Below, one piece after another: positions 30,981 through 41,612 of a DNA stretch of 64,000 bases. Made by a program: the position numbers and the translations under genes. The first letter of the stretch is position 1. Each line of letters starts with the position of its first letter. Origin of the DNA: Synechococcus sp. SP2 MAG (GTDB lineage: Bacteria; Cyanobacteriota; Cyanobacteriia; PCC-6307; Cyanobiaceae); assembly GCA_030756895.1 (NCBI GenBank), contig JAVBIX010000053.1, forward strand, positions 1 to 64,000, written 5' to 3'. The notes under the pieces are model-generated. The model was not told the DNA's origin, ran no database searches, and saw only the letters and a list, made by a program, of their open reading frames with translations.

Positions 30981-32639
30981 GGACCCCAGCCGCAAGCCCA
31001 CGGCCTCTGCGACTCTTATCCCATCAATCGCCGCAGACAGGATCCCCCCGGCGTAGCCAGCTCCTTCGCCAGCAGGCGTAAGACCAACCGTATTGATCGA
31101 CTCGAAATGTTCGTCACGAGGAATGCGCAGGGGAGACGATGTGCGCGTTTCCACTGCTGTTAACAACGCATCGGGATGGTCATACCCCTTGATGCGACGA
31201 GCAAAACAAGGCAAAGCCTCTTGCAATGCCTCCACCATTGGCATCGGGAGAAGGCTGCGTAAATCACTCGGTGACACACCAGGTTGATAAGAAGCGCCGA
31301 TTGCACCAAGTTCCGTTGTGGAGCGTCCAGCCAAAAAGTCCTGGAGCCGCTGCACTGGAGCGCTGTAATCAGCCCCCCCGAGAACAAACGCTTTGTGTTC
31401 CAGCGCACGCTGGAAGGCAAGACCAGCCAAGGGATCCCCTGGCCAGGCGGAATAGGCCGCCAGATCGTCTTCATCCACAGGAACAACCAATGCGGCATTG
31501 GCATTGCGCTCATTGCGTGAATGCTGACTCATGCCATTGGTGACGACCCGGCCCTTCTCCGAGGTTGCTCCAACTACCAATCCGCCAGGACACATACAAA
31601 AGCTGTAAACGCAACGGCCATTTTCAGCATGGTGAACGAGCTTGTATTCCGCCGACCCAAGGAGTGGATGTCCTGCGTTCAGCCCCCAGCGCGCTTCATC
31701 GACCAAGGCCTGAGGATGTTCAATACGGAAGCCGACCGCAAACGGCTTTGCTTCAAGAGCCACTCCAGCCTCCTGAAGCATCTGGAAACTGTCTCGTGCT
31801 GAATGCCCTGGAGCAAAAACCACCTGACGGCAGAGCAATGAAGTCCCATCCGACAAGGACAGGCCCACCACTTGCTGAGACTTGCCTGAACCATGAGGTC
31901 CAGCGCAGGGTTCCAGCAAGAGCTGATCAACCCGACTGTCGAAACGAACCTCCCCACCGAGCGCCTCGATTTTGGCCCGCAGCCCTCTCACCACCGTGGC
32001 CAATTTGAAAGTGCCGATATGGGGTCGGTGCTGCGTGAGAATCTCGCGATTTGCGCCACAGGCCACCAGTTCTTCCAGGACCTTGCAGCCGTAATGATCA
32101 GGATCACTGACCTGGCTGTAGAGCTTCCCATCCGAAAATGTTCCGGCACCGCCCTCGCCAAACTGGGCATTGGATTCCGGATTGAACTCAGCCGTTCGAC
32201 GCCAAAAGCCAAACGTATCGGCCGTTCTTTGTTTCACGGGCTGTCCACGTTCCAGCAACAACGGGCGAAACCCCATCTGTGCCAGAAGGAGAGCAGCAAA
32301 ATACCCACACGGACCAGCTCCGACCACTACTGGCCGCTGCTCGGAGGCCCAGACACTCCCTTCCGGAGCCTGAGCTACATATCGGTAGTGCGTGTCTGGG
32401 GTCTGACGAATTCTTCGATCGCCGTTCCTGCGCCGCAACAGCGCCGCCTCTCCATCCACTGCTACATCCACGGAATAAATCAGCTGAATGCGATCGCGGC
32501 GACGCGCATCAACACTCCGCTTCACCAACTGACAACGAAGCAGACGCGCCGGTGGAATCTTCAGGCAACGCAGAACCGCTTGCTCCAAATCATCAGGGCC
32601 GTGATCCAAAGGAAGACGGAGTTCACTAAGACGCAACAC
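30972..32639 (-). CDS. NAD(P)/FAD-dependent oxidoreductase
   Basis: RPVVVGAGPCGYFAALLLAQMGFRPLLLERGQPVKQRTADTFGFW...NAQFGEGGAGTFSDGKLYSQV; Rossmann motif. Confidence 0.88.
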   Translation of the reverse strand: MLRLSELRLPLDHGPDDLEQAVLRCLKIPPARLLRCQLVKRSVDARRRDRIQLIYSVDVAVDGEAALLRRRNGDRRIRQTPDTHYRYVAQAPEGSVWASEQRPVVVGAGPCGYFAALLLAQMGFRPLLLERGQPVKQRTADTFGFWRRTAEFNPESNAQFGEGGAGTFSDGKLYSQVSDPDHYGCKVLEELVACGANREILTQHRPHIGTFKLATVVRGLRAKIEALGGEVRFDSRVDQLLLEPCAGPHGSGKSQQVVGLSLSDGTSLLCRQVVFAPGHSARDSFQMLQEAGVALEAKPFAVGFRIEHPQALVDEARWGLNAGHPLLGSAEYKLVHHAENGRCVYSFCMCPGGLVVGATSEKGRVVTNGMSQHSRNERNANAALVVPVDEDDLAAYSAWPGDPLAGLAFQRALEHKAFVLGGADYSAPVQRLQDFLAGRSTTELGAIGASYQPGVSPSDLRSLLPMPMVEALQEALPCFARRIKGYDHPDALLTAVETRTSSPLRIPRDEHFESINTVGLTPAGEGAGYAGGILSAAIDGIRVAEAVGLRLGSSR

Positions 32640-32644
32640 CGGCT

Positions 32645-33922
32645 TTAAAGACTCCCGTCACGGTTAGACCCTGACTGCGCAGGGATCACTCTGGTGGTCG
32701 CCTGTCCCGAGGGAATCTGTCCTGGTCTTAATGCCAGATCACTGGCGGCACCCTCTATGCGAACAGGCTTGCCTTGCTGACGCAGGGCAATCGCCTGACA
32801 TGAAGGCTGCACCTCAGCATCTGGTTCAAGCCAAGCGATTGGGTCTCGGAGCCCCTCCGATGAAACCGGCGCGGGAGCGAGCGAGGCCAGAGCTACAACA
32901 CGGGCCGCATCAAAGCCTGAGGCCGCCAACAGGTCGGGGACCTGCCCCCAGCGCTGCTGGTAAGACGTCGCGAATGAAGACCAACCTGGACCGTGCGCCT
33001 GTTGATCAGGACTCAATTGTGTCCAAGGTCTTTGAGAGACAGCATCAAGACGGGTCACGGGCAACAGCCAAATCCTGGCCGGTGACGCAAGCGAAGCTCC
33101 CATCAGCCGACCATCGTTCTGTGCTTGATCCAACAGCATCGCCAACCGACCGGAAGGATCAGCGGCCAGAGCAATGGCAGCAGGACGTTTCCAAGCCACG
33201 TCTTGAATCAATTGACTCACAGCAGACGCATCGCCTGCGTTGACCTGCTGCACCAAGGACTTCTCATAGGATTCGACCTTGCCCCCTAGTTGCTCGAAAG
33301 CCTCCGTGAAGGTCACTGCCATGCCTGCAGCGCGGTCAGCCGGATCGGCAACCACCATGATTCTTCGCCATCCCTGCGCAAGAGTATCGATTGCCAGTTG
33401 ATCGATTTCAGACTGTTGGGAAGGGCTCAGAGGATGCAGCAATCCCTGCGGATCAAGCGGCACCAATTGATTTAAAGACGCACCGCGTTGATACGGAAGG
33501 ATCACATTGATCTGGTGGTCCTGGGCCAGTCGAGAAAAACGAGAGAGTTCCGTCGCAAAAGGCGCGATCACCACAGAACGCGTCGAACCAAGAAATGGAG
33601 TCGGGTCGTCATCGAGACCAATCGTGCGCCACTCCACATCCGCGGGGGAACTTCCACACTGTCGAACCTGCTCTTCCCCAAGAGCAAAACCTTGCCGAAA
33701 CACAACATGAGCAGGCATCAACTGGTCTGACAACAGCGCAAGCACGGGAGCTCTTTCCTGCGAACTGGCCGCAAGCGCTTGGCATCCCAGCAGGCTTGCC
33801 GCCACGATCAAGCCATGACCAATGGCGAAACGCTTCAAGAGGTTTCCTAATTTCGAATCAGAAACACGGTCACTCATGGGGACCTCAGCTGGAGGGGTCA
33901 TGAGAGAACGTCTCTTTGCCAA
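32645..33922 (-). CDS. Periplasmic-binding-like lipoprotein (LppC/Leu-Ile-Val-binding type fold)
   Basis: Lipobox-like VAASLLGC at the N-terminus, then a long periplasmic domain with VLPYQRGASLNQLVPLDPQG and WRRIMVVADPADRAAGMAVTFTEAFEQLGGKV segments. Confidence 0.65.
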   Translation of the reverse strand: MAKRRSLMTPPAEVPMSDRVSDSKLGNLLKRFAIGHGLIVAASLLGCQALAASSQERAPVLALLSDQLMPAHVVFRQGFALGEEQVRQCGSSPADVEWRTIGLDDDPTPFLGSTRSVVIAPFATELSRFSRLAQDHQINVILPYQRGASLNQLVPLDPQGLLHPLSPSQQSEIDQLAIDTLAQGWRRIMVVADPADRAAGMAVTFTEAFEQLGGKVESYEKSLVQQVNAGDASAVSQLIQDVAWKRPAAIALAADPSGRLAMLLDQAQNDGRLMGASLASPARIWLLPVTRLDAVSQRPWTQLSPDQQAHGPGWSSFATSYQQRWGQVPDLLAASGFDAARVVALASLAPAPVSSEGLRDPIAWLEPDAEVQPSCQAIALRQQGKPVRIEGAASDLALRPGQIPSGQATTRVIPAQSGSNRDGSL

Positions 33923-33925
33923 AAC

Positions 33926-34144
33926 TTAGGAAGATGGGTCGGTTTCGTCCTCGTTTGTCTCAGGATTTGTCGATGGGATCAACAGAGCGAGCAAGCCTGC
34001 AGCCAACAGCAACCCTCCCAGTCCTAAGGCGAGGGATTGATTCTCTCCTGGCACATCACCCCAAACCGCCGTACTAAAAAAAGCAGCTGATAGAAGCAAA
34101 CAGGGCACCATCACGATGCCAGCAGCGAAGCGATTTTTTCCCAT
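33926..34144 (-). CDS. Small membrane protein, hypothetical
   Basis: 72 aa, two hydrophobic segments; fits the gap between flanking CDSs. Confidence 0.6.
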   Translation of the reverse strand: MGKNRFAAGIVMVPCLLLSAAFFSTAVWGDVPGENQSLALGLGGLLLAAGLLALLIPSTNPETNEDETDPSS

Positions 34145-34145
34145 C

Positions 34146-34574
34146 TCAGCCTGCGTTGCAACTTTGCGTGGCCAAACCGCTTGTTACCAATGAAAAGCCA
34201 AGATCTTGATCGGCATCGAGAGGGGTAACGCGGGCAATGAGAACACCATCTTCATTTCCCTCTGGACGAAGGTTCACCCGTTTGCGTCGAGGCGCTGCTT
34301 TTTTCAAAAGATCAACAGCAGCCTCTTCATTGACAGGATCGACTTCAACACAAGCCAAACGCACGCTGTAATTGCGGTTGCGATCTCCAATCTGAAGAAG
34401 AGTGGACGAACGCACTTGCAACACTTCGGCTGCCACAGATGGCAATGGGGAAGCAAAAATCACGACCAACAGAACTAAGAAACTGGCGCAAAAACGGATC
34501 AGAGCTGCTCTTCGCAAACGGGGCATAAATTCAGATCGCTGGCTGTGATGGTGAAGCAGTCCGAACACGTTCAT
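34146..34574 (-). CDS. Secreted protein with weak staphylococcal-nuclease-like pattern
   Basis: Signal peptide ASFLVLLVVIFASPLPSVAA, then VRLACVEVDPVNEEAAVDLLKKAAPRRKRVNLRPEGNEDGVLIARVTPLDADQDLGFSLVTSGLA. Confidence 0.6.
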   Translation of the reverse strand: MNVFGLLHHHSQRSEFMPRLRRAALIRFCASFLVLLVVIFASPLPSVAAEVLQVRSSTLLQIGDRNRNYSVRLACVEVDPVNEEAAVDLLKKAAPRRKRVNLRPEGNEDGVLIARVTPLDADQDLGFSLVTSGLATQSCNAG

Positions 34575-36352
34575 CTGGAATCCTGGGCCAACTCAGGATG
34601 GGAGGGAAGACCCACCATCTGCGCATTGCTGGCTCCTGGCGGAACCATCGGATAACAATTTTCACCGCGTCTGACGTGGACATCAATCAGGGTCGGACGA
34701 GGTGAATCAAACGCTTCACTGAGCTTGCTATGCAAATCATCTCGTTCGGTGATCTTGACGCCATCAACACCAAAAGCCCTGGCTAACGCACTGAAATCAG
34801 GCATGCCTTTAAGCATGTCAGATGCTGAATATCGCTCGTCATAAAAGCTTTCCTGCCACTGCCGAACCATGCCCTGCCAGTGGTTATTCACAATCACAAC
34901 TTTCACAGGGAGTGAATACTGAGCCAGGGTTCCGAGTTCCTGAATGTTCATCAGGATGCTTGCATCACCAGCAATACACACCACTTTCTGATCCGGGAAC
35001 GCCACCTGAGCCCCGAGAGCAGCTGGCATTCCAAATCCCATGGTCCCTAATCCAGCGCTGCTGATCCAACACCGCGGCCCGTTACGCAAGTACTGCGCAG
35101 CCCACATCTGATGTTGGCCTACATCGGTCGTGATGATCGCGTCACTCGCGAGATCACGAACAGCCAAGAGCACTTCTTGCGGGAAAATCGCTCCTTCCTT
35201 CGCAGGAATGGTGAGCGGGTAAAGCTTCTTCCAAGTCTTGATTTGTTCCAGCCAAGAAGAGGTCTTCGACTCGGCGGAATGCGGTCGACTCTGATCGACA
35301 AGTTGAGCAAGACTTAAACCCAAATCGCCCAGCACGACCACATCGGGACGTCGGTTTTTACCAACCTCCGCAGGATCAATCTCAAAATGAATGACCTTGG
35401 CCTTGGGAGCAAACGTGTCGAGCTTGCCTGTCACTCGGTCATCAAAACGGGCACCAACTGCGATCAATAGATCGCAGTCTGTGACTGCAAAGTTGGCGTA
35501 TGCCGTTCCATGCATTCCCAACATGCCTAAGGCGAGTGGATGATTCTCGTCAAAAGCTCCCTTCCCCATCAGCGTGGTGGTCACAGGGATCTGAAAGCGC
35601 TCAGCCAAGACTTTGAGGCTGTCATGAGCACCTGCGCTGACCGCTCCACCCCCGACGTAAAAGAGGGGACAGCAAGACTCACGAATCAAGGCAAGAGCAT
35701 CGATCACCGCCTGAAGCTCAGGCTTAGCTGGCTGCCTAAACCCAGGAGGTTGAATTGATCCGGGCTGAACTGGGACGTAATCGAATTCTTCTTGCCCTAC
35801 GTCTTTAGGAATATCAATCAGCACAGGACCCGGGCGTCCTGACGAAGCGATCAGGAATGCTTGAGCCACTACGGAAGCAAGATCGGCTGGGTCACGAACC
35901 ACCCAGGAGTGCTTCACGATTGGCAACGTGATACCGAAAATATCTGTTTCCTGAAACGCATCAGTCCCGATCGCAGGCCTAGGGACTTGACCTGTGATGA
36001 CCACCATCGGAACTGAATCCATTTGAGCCGTGGCAATGCCCGTGACCAGGTTGGTGGCACCAGGGCCAGACGTTCCAAAACAGACGCCAACCCGACCAGT
36101 GGCACGGGCATAAGCATCCGCCGCATGGGTGCCACCCTGCTCATGACGCACCAAAATATGCTTCAGCCAGCCTTCGCTTTCAGCGATGTGCAGAGCGTCA
36201 TAGATCGGCAGGATCGCACCGCCCGGATAGCCAAAAATGGTGTCGACGCCATGGAGCCTGAGGGCATTCATCAAGGCGTGGGCGCCGGTGATACGGCGTT
36301 GACCGTTCCAATCCAACGCATCCGCGGCCGTAGGAACGGATGTCAGGGTCAC
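34571..36352 (-). CDS. ilvB: Acetolactate synthase large subunit
   Basis: TGAHALMNALRLHGVDTIFGYPGGAILPIYDALH...VRHEQGGTHAADAYARATGRVGVCFGTSGPGATNLVTGIATAQMDSVPMVVITGQV. Confidence 0.96.
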   Translation of the reverse strand: MTLTSVPTAADALDWNGQRRITGAHALMNALRLHGVDTIFGYPGGAILPIYDALHIAESEGWLKHILVRHEQGGTHAADAYARATGRVGVCFGTSGPGATNLVTGIATAQMDSVPMVVITGQVPRPAIGTDAFQETDIFGITLPIVKHSWVVRDPADLASVVAQAFLIASSGRPGPVLIDIPKDVGQEEFDYVPVQPGSIQPPGFRQPAKPELQAVIDALALIRESCCPLFYVGGGAVSAGAHDSLKVLAERFQIPVTTTLMGKGAFDENHPLALGMLGMHGTAYANFAVTDCDLLIAVGARFDDRVTGKLDTFAPKAKVIHFEIDPAEVGKNRRPDVVVLGDLGLSLAQLVDQSRPHSAESKTSSWLEQIKTWKKLYPLTIPAKEGAIFPQEVLLAVRDLASDAIITTDVGQHQMWAAQYLRNGPRCWISSAGLGTMGFGMPAALGAQVAFPDQKVVCIAGDASILMNIQELGTLAQYSLPVKVVIVNNHWQGMVRQWQESFYDERYSASDMLKGMPDFSALARAFGVDGVKITERDDLHSKLSEAFDSPRPTLIDVHVRRGENCYPMVPPGASNAQMVGLPSHPELAQDSR

Positions 36353-36412
36353 GGCTGCCTCATAAGGATCTGACCCTCAAGATTAAGTGGCCATCTCACC
36401 AATTGGCACTCT

Positions 36413-37588
36413 TTAAAGCAAACCAACAGCATGCAGTGGGCCATGGCCACTGATCAGCTCGAGAAGGAAGGCGGAAAAACCAACCATGGCCAAGCGTCCA
36501 TTCCACACTTCAGAGCTGTTATTCCAACCCCACTCCCACTTCTCCTGGGGATAGAGCTTCACGGTGGTGGCTAGTTCAGCCGCCTGGTCGAGATTCACTT
36601 CCGGACCCGCAAGGCTGGCCTCGACTAAATCAGCCAATCCAGCAATAAAGGGTGGATAGGTGTCCAGAGCCCTAACGCGTCGGAAATTCACGACACCTGA
36701 TTCAGTCGCGAGTTCGCGGTACTCGATGTCAATTTCCTCGAGCGTTTCGATGTGCTCACTTACAAAACTGATGGGGACCACCACAAGATCTTGGGTCTTC
36801 GCCCGGCCGAGTTCTTCGAGGGCCTCCTCGGTGTAGGGCTTCAGCCATTCCACCGGCCCAACGCGGCTTTGATAGGCCAAGGTATGGGGATTGGAGTGGC
36901 CAACAATGGTCTCCAATTCAGCCATGATCAGAGCCGCGCAAGCTTGAATTTCCTGCTGATAGGGATCGCCTGCCTCTTCCACGTAGCTCTTCGGCACGCC
37001 ATGGGCACTGAAGAAAATATGTGCCTGTTCAACATCGTCACTGGCACGAACCTGCTCGGCGATGAGTTCGGCCATCGAGCGCACATAACCAGGATGGTCG
37101 TACCAACTACGGATACAACGCAAAGGCAACGACTCAAAGCGCTCATCCATTTGCCGTAGCCGTTGGAGCTCGCGGAAGCTCGAGCCACTGGTACTGATCG
37201 AGAAATGGGGATACAGAGGAAGAACGACAACCTCATCAATGCCGTCAGCCTTGATATCAGCCACAGCCGATTCAGTAAACGGGTGCCAGTAGCGCATGGC
37301 TACATAGCTCGTGGCGTCCACCCCACGCTGGCGCAGAAGACTTTGAAGCTCTCTCGCTTGCTGCTCGGTGATTCGACGCAGAGGGGAACCTCCTCCGATT
37401 GATCGATACGCCTCCTTCGACTTATTACTGCGCAACGTGCTGATCAACCAAGCCAGGGGTTTCTGCAGGATTGGATTGGGCAGTCGAATAATTTCTGGAT
37501 CCGCAAACAGGTTGTACAGAAAGGGGCCAACATCCTGAATCCGTTCTGGACCACCCAGATTGAGCAGAAGAATGCCTACCCGAGACAT
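36413..37588 (-). CDS. hemH: Ferrochelatase with C-terminal chlorophyll a/b-binding (HLIP-like) helix
   Basis: [35 protein letters not shown]...[23 protein letters not shown]-terminal [32 protein letters not shown]. Confidence 0.96.
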   Translation of the reverse strand: MSRVGILLLNLGGPERIQDVGPFLYNLFADPEIIRLPNPILQKPLAWLISTLRSNKSKEAYRSIGGGSPLRRITEQQARELQSLLRQRGVDATSYVAMRYWHPFTESAVADIKADGIDEVVVLPLYPHFSISTSGSSFRELQRLRQMDERFESLPLRCIRSWYDHPGYVRSMAELIAEQVRASDDVEQAHIFFSAHGVPKSYVEEAGDPYQQEIQACAALIMAELETIVGHSNPHTLAYQSRVGPVEWLKPYTEEALEELGRAKTQDLVVVPISFVSEHIETLEEIDIEYRELATESGVVNFRRVRALDTYPPFIAGLADLVEASLAGPEVNLDQAAELATTVKLYPQEKWEWGWNNSSEVWNGRLAMVGFSAFLLELISGHGPLHAVGLL

Positions 37589-37659
37589 GGAAATTTCTTT
37601 GTTTTAGGGGTTGAGCGTAACTCCCATCAACGTCATGGTGACGCTGTCTTTACAGGGTC

Positions 37660-38841
37660 ATGAACTTCGACACCGCGATCGTGGCCGCCAACACGGCCTT
37701 AGCCGAGCAGGGCTGTGGTCTTCGTGTGGAGCGGCGAGGGCAAAAACTCAATCTGCGTGGACGACTGCCGTGCCGACAGCAACCCAACCAATGGAAGACC
37801 CAGCGCCTGAGTCTGGGGCTTCTGGCTGACCTGAATGGGTTGAAAGAGGCTGAGCGCATCGTTCAGCTTGTGGAGCTGCAATTACACAGGCAGCTTTTTG
37901 AGTGGGACCAGTGGTTACCGAAGCAAAAAGTTCAGCAGAACAGCAACCCTCCACGCGAATCCAGCGCATTGGTCGATCCCCTGGATCGCGATCTGGAGAC
38001 GTTTAAAAAAGCATTCTTCGCAGACCCCCGTCGTCGTCGCTCCCCAGCTGGTAGCCGCACCACTTGGAGCGGGGCCTACCAGCCCTACCTGCGACGCCTC
38101 AAGGCCTTGGCTCTTGAACCACACTCACTCCTTACGTCTGACCTATTACTCCTGACGCTGAATAGCTATCCCGATGGAAGCCGAAGTCGCCAGCAGTGTT
38201 CCACTGCCCTAGGGGCACTCGCCCGGCATCAAAACCTTCCCCTTCCGGATGCATGGCGTGCAGAGGCGGGGGGATACGGCCTGCACAGAGCTCGTTTTCG
38301 GCAGTTACCCAGCGACCCACAAATTCTTGAGGCCATACTGCGCATTCCCAATCCAGGTTGGCGTCTTGTTTATGGATTAATGGCCACCTATGGACTTCGC
38401 AACCATGAGGTGTTTTTCACGGATGTTTCGGCTTTAGCGGATGGAGGAGACAGGGTGATCCGCGTTCTTCCCACCACCAAAACCGGTGAGCATCAGGTTT
38501 GGCCCTTCCATCCGGAATGGGTAGATCGCTTCAACTTGACGCATCTCGCCTCCAACGCTGGCGCCCTCCCTCCGGTTTGCACCGATCTTCGCCACACCAC
38601 ACTCCAACAAGTGGGACGGCGTGTTGCAGAGCAGTTCAGGAGGTACGACGTTCCGCTCACGCCCTACGACCTTCGCCACGCCTGGGCCGTTCGAACCATC
38701 CACATCGGACTTCCCGATACCGTGGCCGCCAGAATGATGGGACATTCCGTGGCGATCCATACCCGGACCTACCACCACTGGATCACCCGGCGGGATCAAC
38801 AACAAGCCGTCGATGCCGCTTTAGCCAGGAGAGAAGCCTGA
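37660..38841 (+). CDS. Tyrosine recombinase/integrase family protein
   Basis: MATYGLRNHEVFFTDVS...LTPYDLRHAWAVRTIHIGLPDTVAARMMGHSVAIHTRTYHHW; recombinase R, RHxxx, GH and Y motifs. Confidence 0.8.
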   Translation: MNFDTAIVAANTALAEQGCGLRVERRGQKLNLRGRLPCRQQPNQWKTQRLSLGLLADLNGLKEAERIVQLVELQLHRQLFEWDQWLPKQKVQQNSNPPRESSALVDPLDRDLETFKKAFFADPRRRRSPAGSRTTWSGAYQPYLRRLKALALEPHSLLTSDLLLLTLNSYPDGSRSRQQCSTALGALARHQNLPLPDAWRAEAGGYGLHRARFRQLPSDPQILEAILRIPNPGWRLVYGLMATYGLRNHEVFFTDVSALADGGDRVIRVLPTTKTGEHQVWPFHPEWVDRFNLTHLASNAGALPPVCTDLRHTTLQQVGRRVAEQFRRYDVPLTPYDLRHAWAVRTIHIGLPDTVAARMMGHSVAIHTRTYHHWITRRDQQQAVDAALARREA

Positions 38842-39506
38842 TGACATCACCCCTGCGCCAACTGGCCTACCGCTATCGCTGGATTTACGACACCGTCACA
38901 GGAATCTCCGCGCTGAGTGTTGGAGGTGTCGATCAACTGCGCAGCCTTGGGCTCTCAGCGCTCAATCCTGTTCTGCCAAGAGGGGCCACGGTGCTCGACT
39001 TTTGCTGTGGTTCAGGAGAAGCGGCGGCGCCATGGATCGAAGCAGGGTTTCAGGTCACCGGGCTTGATGTCTCACCCAAGGTTCTCGAACTCGCCGCAAC
39101 CCGTCATCCACTCCTCACTTGTATTGAGGGTCTCGCAGAAGATCCGCCCTGCACGCCAGCCAGCTTTGATGCCATTCAAATCAGCCTTGCGCTGCATGAA
39201 TTTCCTCGAGCCGAGCGGCATCAAGTGTTGTTGTCCTGTTTGAAATTGCTGAAACCAGGCGGCTGGCTCGTTGTTGTTGATCTCCACCCCGCTGGTCCTC
39301 TCTTGCAACTCCCCCAACAACTTTTCTGCGCTTTGTTCGAGACAGAAACTGCGATTGCTTTGCTTGAGGACAACATCCCCGAGCAATTGCAGGAGATCGG
39401 CTTCACCACGGTTGAGCAGTCTGTTCTTGCCGGGGCTGCTCTGCAGCGCATCACAGCAAGGTGCCCCGATAGCGGCATGCTGGAGGGAACTGGGGAGTTG
39501 TCATGA
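38841..39506 (+). CDS. Class I SAM-dependent methyltransferase
   Basis: GATVLDFCCGSGEAAAPWIEAGFQVTGLDVSPKVLELA...LLKPGGWLVVVDLHP; ATG shares the A of the upstream stop (TGATG). Confidence 0.88.
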   Translation: MTSPLRQLAYRYRWIYDTVTGISALSVGGVDQLRSLGLSALNPVLPRGATVLDFCCGSGEAAAPWIEAGFQVTGLDVSPKVLELAATRHPLLTCIEGLAEDPPCTPASFDAIQISLALHEFPRAERHQVLLSCLKLLKPGGWLVVVDLHPAGPLLQLPQQLFCALFETETAIALLEDNIPEQLQEIGFTTVEQSVLAGAALQRITARCPDSGMLEGTGELS

Positions 39507-40207
39507 GCTCGGATCAAACATCAGCCGGAAAGCCAACACCTGTGGACCCATCATCCTTGGACCAATCGGCCGAATCCCTTGGCATGGGAGGCGATTTAGC
39601 CCCAGAGAAGGACGCCGATGCTTACCGAAAGCGCATGGCACGCCGTCAAGACGTGCAGCGACAACGGGTTTCAGAGAGGAGTGTTGAAAAAGGATTGGTC
39701 TTGGTCTTCACCGGCCACGGCAAAGGGAAGACCACTGCGTCTCTTGGCTTGGCCTTACGGACCCTGGGGCACGGGCACCAGGTTGCTGTTGTCCAATTCA
39801 TCAAAGGAGGCTGGGAGCCTGGAGAAGCCAAAGCACTGAAAGCCTTTGGAGACGCCCTGAGTTGGCATGCACTCGGAGAAGGTTTCACCTGGGAAACCCA
39901 AGATCGTGAGCGTGATCGTCAGCTGGTGCAAGCGGCTTGGGACACCTCGCTCTCTTACCTCAGAGACCCCAAGCAAAAACTTGTCGTGCTGGACGAAGTG
40001 AATGTGGCATTAAAACTTGGCTATCTCGAACTGGATCAAGTCCTGCAAGGCCTCGATGAGCGGCCTGAACTCACCCACGTTGCCCTCACTGGCAGAGGAG
40101 CTCCGGATGGGCTGATTCAAAGAGCTGATTTGGTCACGGAAATGTCCCTTGTCAAACACCCCTTTCGGGAACAGGGCGTCAAAGCACAACAAGGAATTGA
40201 ATTCTGA
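39503..40207 (+). CDS. cobO: Cob(I)yrinic acid a,c-diamide adenosyltransferase
   Basis: GLVLVFTGHGKGKTTASLGLALRTLGHGHQVAVVQFIKGGWEPGEAKAL...LVVLDEVNVALKLGYL. Confidence 0.93.
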   Translation: MSSDQTSAGKPTPVDPSSLDQSAESLGMGGDLAPEKDADAYRKRMARRQDVQRQRVSERSVEKGLVLVFTGHGKGKTTASLGLALRTLGHGHQVAVVQFIKGGWEPGEAKALKAFGDALSWHALGEGFTWETQDRERDRQLVQAAWDTSLSYLRDPKQKLVVLDEVNVALKLGYLELDQVLQGLDERPELTHVALTGRGAPDGLIQRADLVTEMSLVKHPFREQGVKAQQGIEF

Positions 40208-40347
40208 ACACATCAAGACCTGATAAGTACGTCAAAAGCAATCCGGCTGGCTTCTCCACCCACTTGGCAGAACAAGATCAGCAGCCCATCAGCTTTCGCG
40301 ATCCCTTAAGAACAGCCTTGCTACTGTCCTACAGATAAGGATATTAA

Positions 40348-41055
40348 ATGGCCTACGCGCGTGCCCTCCTGAAGATCAGCGGTGAAGCGCTGATGGGCAA
40401 TCAGGGCTACGGAATTGATCCAGAAATAGTTTCGGCCATCGCCACAGATGTTGCCAAAGTTGTTGCCACTGGCACGCAGTTGGCGATTGTCGTCGGCGGC
40501 GGAAACATTTTCAGAGGTTTAAAAGGTTCCGCCGCCGGCATGGATCGCGCCACAGCTGACTACGTCGGCATGCTCGCCACCGTGATGAATGCCATCACCC
40601 TGCAAGACGGACTGGAGCGAGCGGGAATTCCCACCCGCGTGCAAACCGCCATTGAAATGCAAGAAGTTGCTGAGCCCTACATCCGCAGGCGCGCGATGCG
40701 ACACCTAGAAAAAGGCAGGGTGGTCGTGTTTGGAGCAGGTTGTGGCAATCCGTTTTTCACCACCGACACCACAGCTGCTTTACGCGCAGCCGAAATCAGC
40801 GCTGATGTGGTGTTCAAAGCCACCAAGGTTGACGGCGTGTATGACAAAGATCCGCATCAATTCCCTGATGCTGTCAGGTACGACTCCTTGACCTTCCAAC
40901 AAGTGCTCAGCGGTGAGCTCGCCGTAATGGACAGCACTGCCATCGCTCTTTGCAAAGACAACAACATCCCGATTGTTGTTTTCAATTTGTTTGAACCTGG
41001 CAACATCGGCAGAGCCGTGGCCGGTGAGCCCATCGGTTCTCGTATCAGCAACTAG
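40348..41055 (+). CDS. pyrH: UMP kinase
   Basis: [36 protein letters not shown]...[35 protein letters not shown]. Confidence 0.97.
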   Translation: MAYARALLKISGEALMGNQGYGIDPEIVSAIATDVAKVVATGTQLAIVVGGGNIFRGLKGSAAGMDRATADYVGMLATVMNAITLQDGLERAGIPTRVQTAIEMQEVAEPYIRRRAMRHLEKGRVVVFGAGCGNPFFTTDTTAALRAAEISADVVFKATKVDGVYDKDPHQFPDAVRYDSLTFQQVLSGELAVMDSTAIALCKDNNIPIVVFNLFEPGNIGRAVAGEPIGSRISN

Positions 41056-41063
41056 TCATCGTC

Positions 41064-41612
41064 ATGTCGAACTCCGATCTCGAAGCCAACATGCGCAAGT
41101 CGGTGGAAGCCACCCAGCGCAACTTCAACACCATCCGCACAGGCCGAGCCAATCCTTCGTTGTTGGATCGAATCAGTGTCGAGTATTACGGCGCTGACAC
41201 ACCACTGAAATCACTCGCCAGTCTCTCCACTCCCGATTCGCAAACGATTGCCGTTCAACCCTTCGACATGGGATCGCTGGCGCTAATCGAAAAAGCAATC
41301 GCCACCAGTGACTTGGGATTCACGCCCAACAACGATGGCAAGGTCATTCGCATCAATGTGCCACCACTCACAGAAGAGCGCCGAAAAGAGTTCTGCAAAC
41401 TTGCCGCAAAGTATTCAGAGGAGGGCAAGGTGGCCTTGCGCAGCGTGCGACGTGACGCCATCGACAAAATCAAGAAACAAGAGAAGGACGGTGATCTTTC
41501 AGAGGATCAAAGCCGAGATGAGCAAGATCAAATCCAGAAAACAACCGATCGTTTCATCGCGGAACTTGAGAAACATCTAGCGAATAAAGAGGTTGAAATC
41601 CTCAAGGTTTGA
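41064..41612 (+). CDS. frr: Ribosome recycling factor
   Basis: [58 protein letters not shown]. Confidence 0.97.
   Translation: MSNSDLEANMRKSVEATQRNFNTIRTGRANPSLLDRISVEYYGADTPLKSLASLSTPDSQTIAVQPFDMGSLALIEKAIATSDLGFTPNNDGKVIRINVPPLTEERRKEFCKLAAKYSEEGKVALRSVRRDAIDKIKKQEKDGDLSEDQSRDEQDQIQKTTDRFIAELEKHLANKEVEILKV

Noticed and set aside
31893-32648. 251-aa antisense ORF across the FAD oxidoreductase gene
   Set aside because: Opposite a clear Rossmann-fold CDS; composition is low-plausibility.
37660-38841. Integrase as evidence of a prophage or genomic island
   Set aside because: Neighbours are core metabolic genes; no tRNA, att repeats or phage genes seen.
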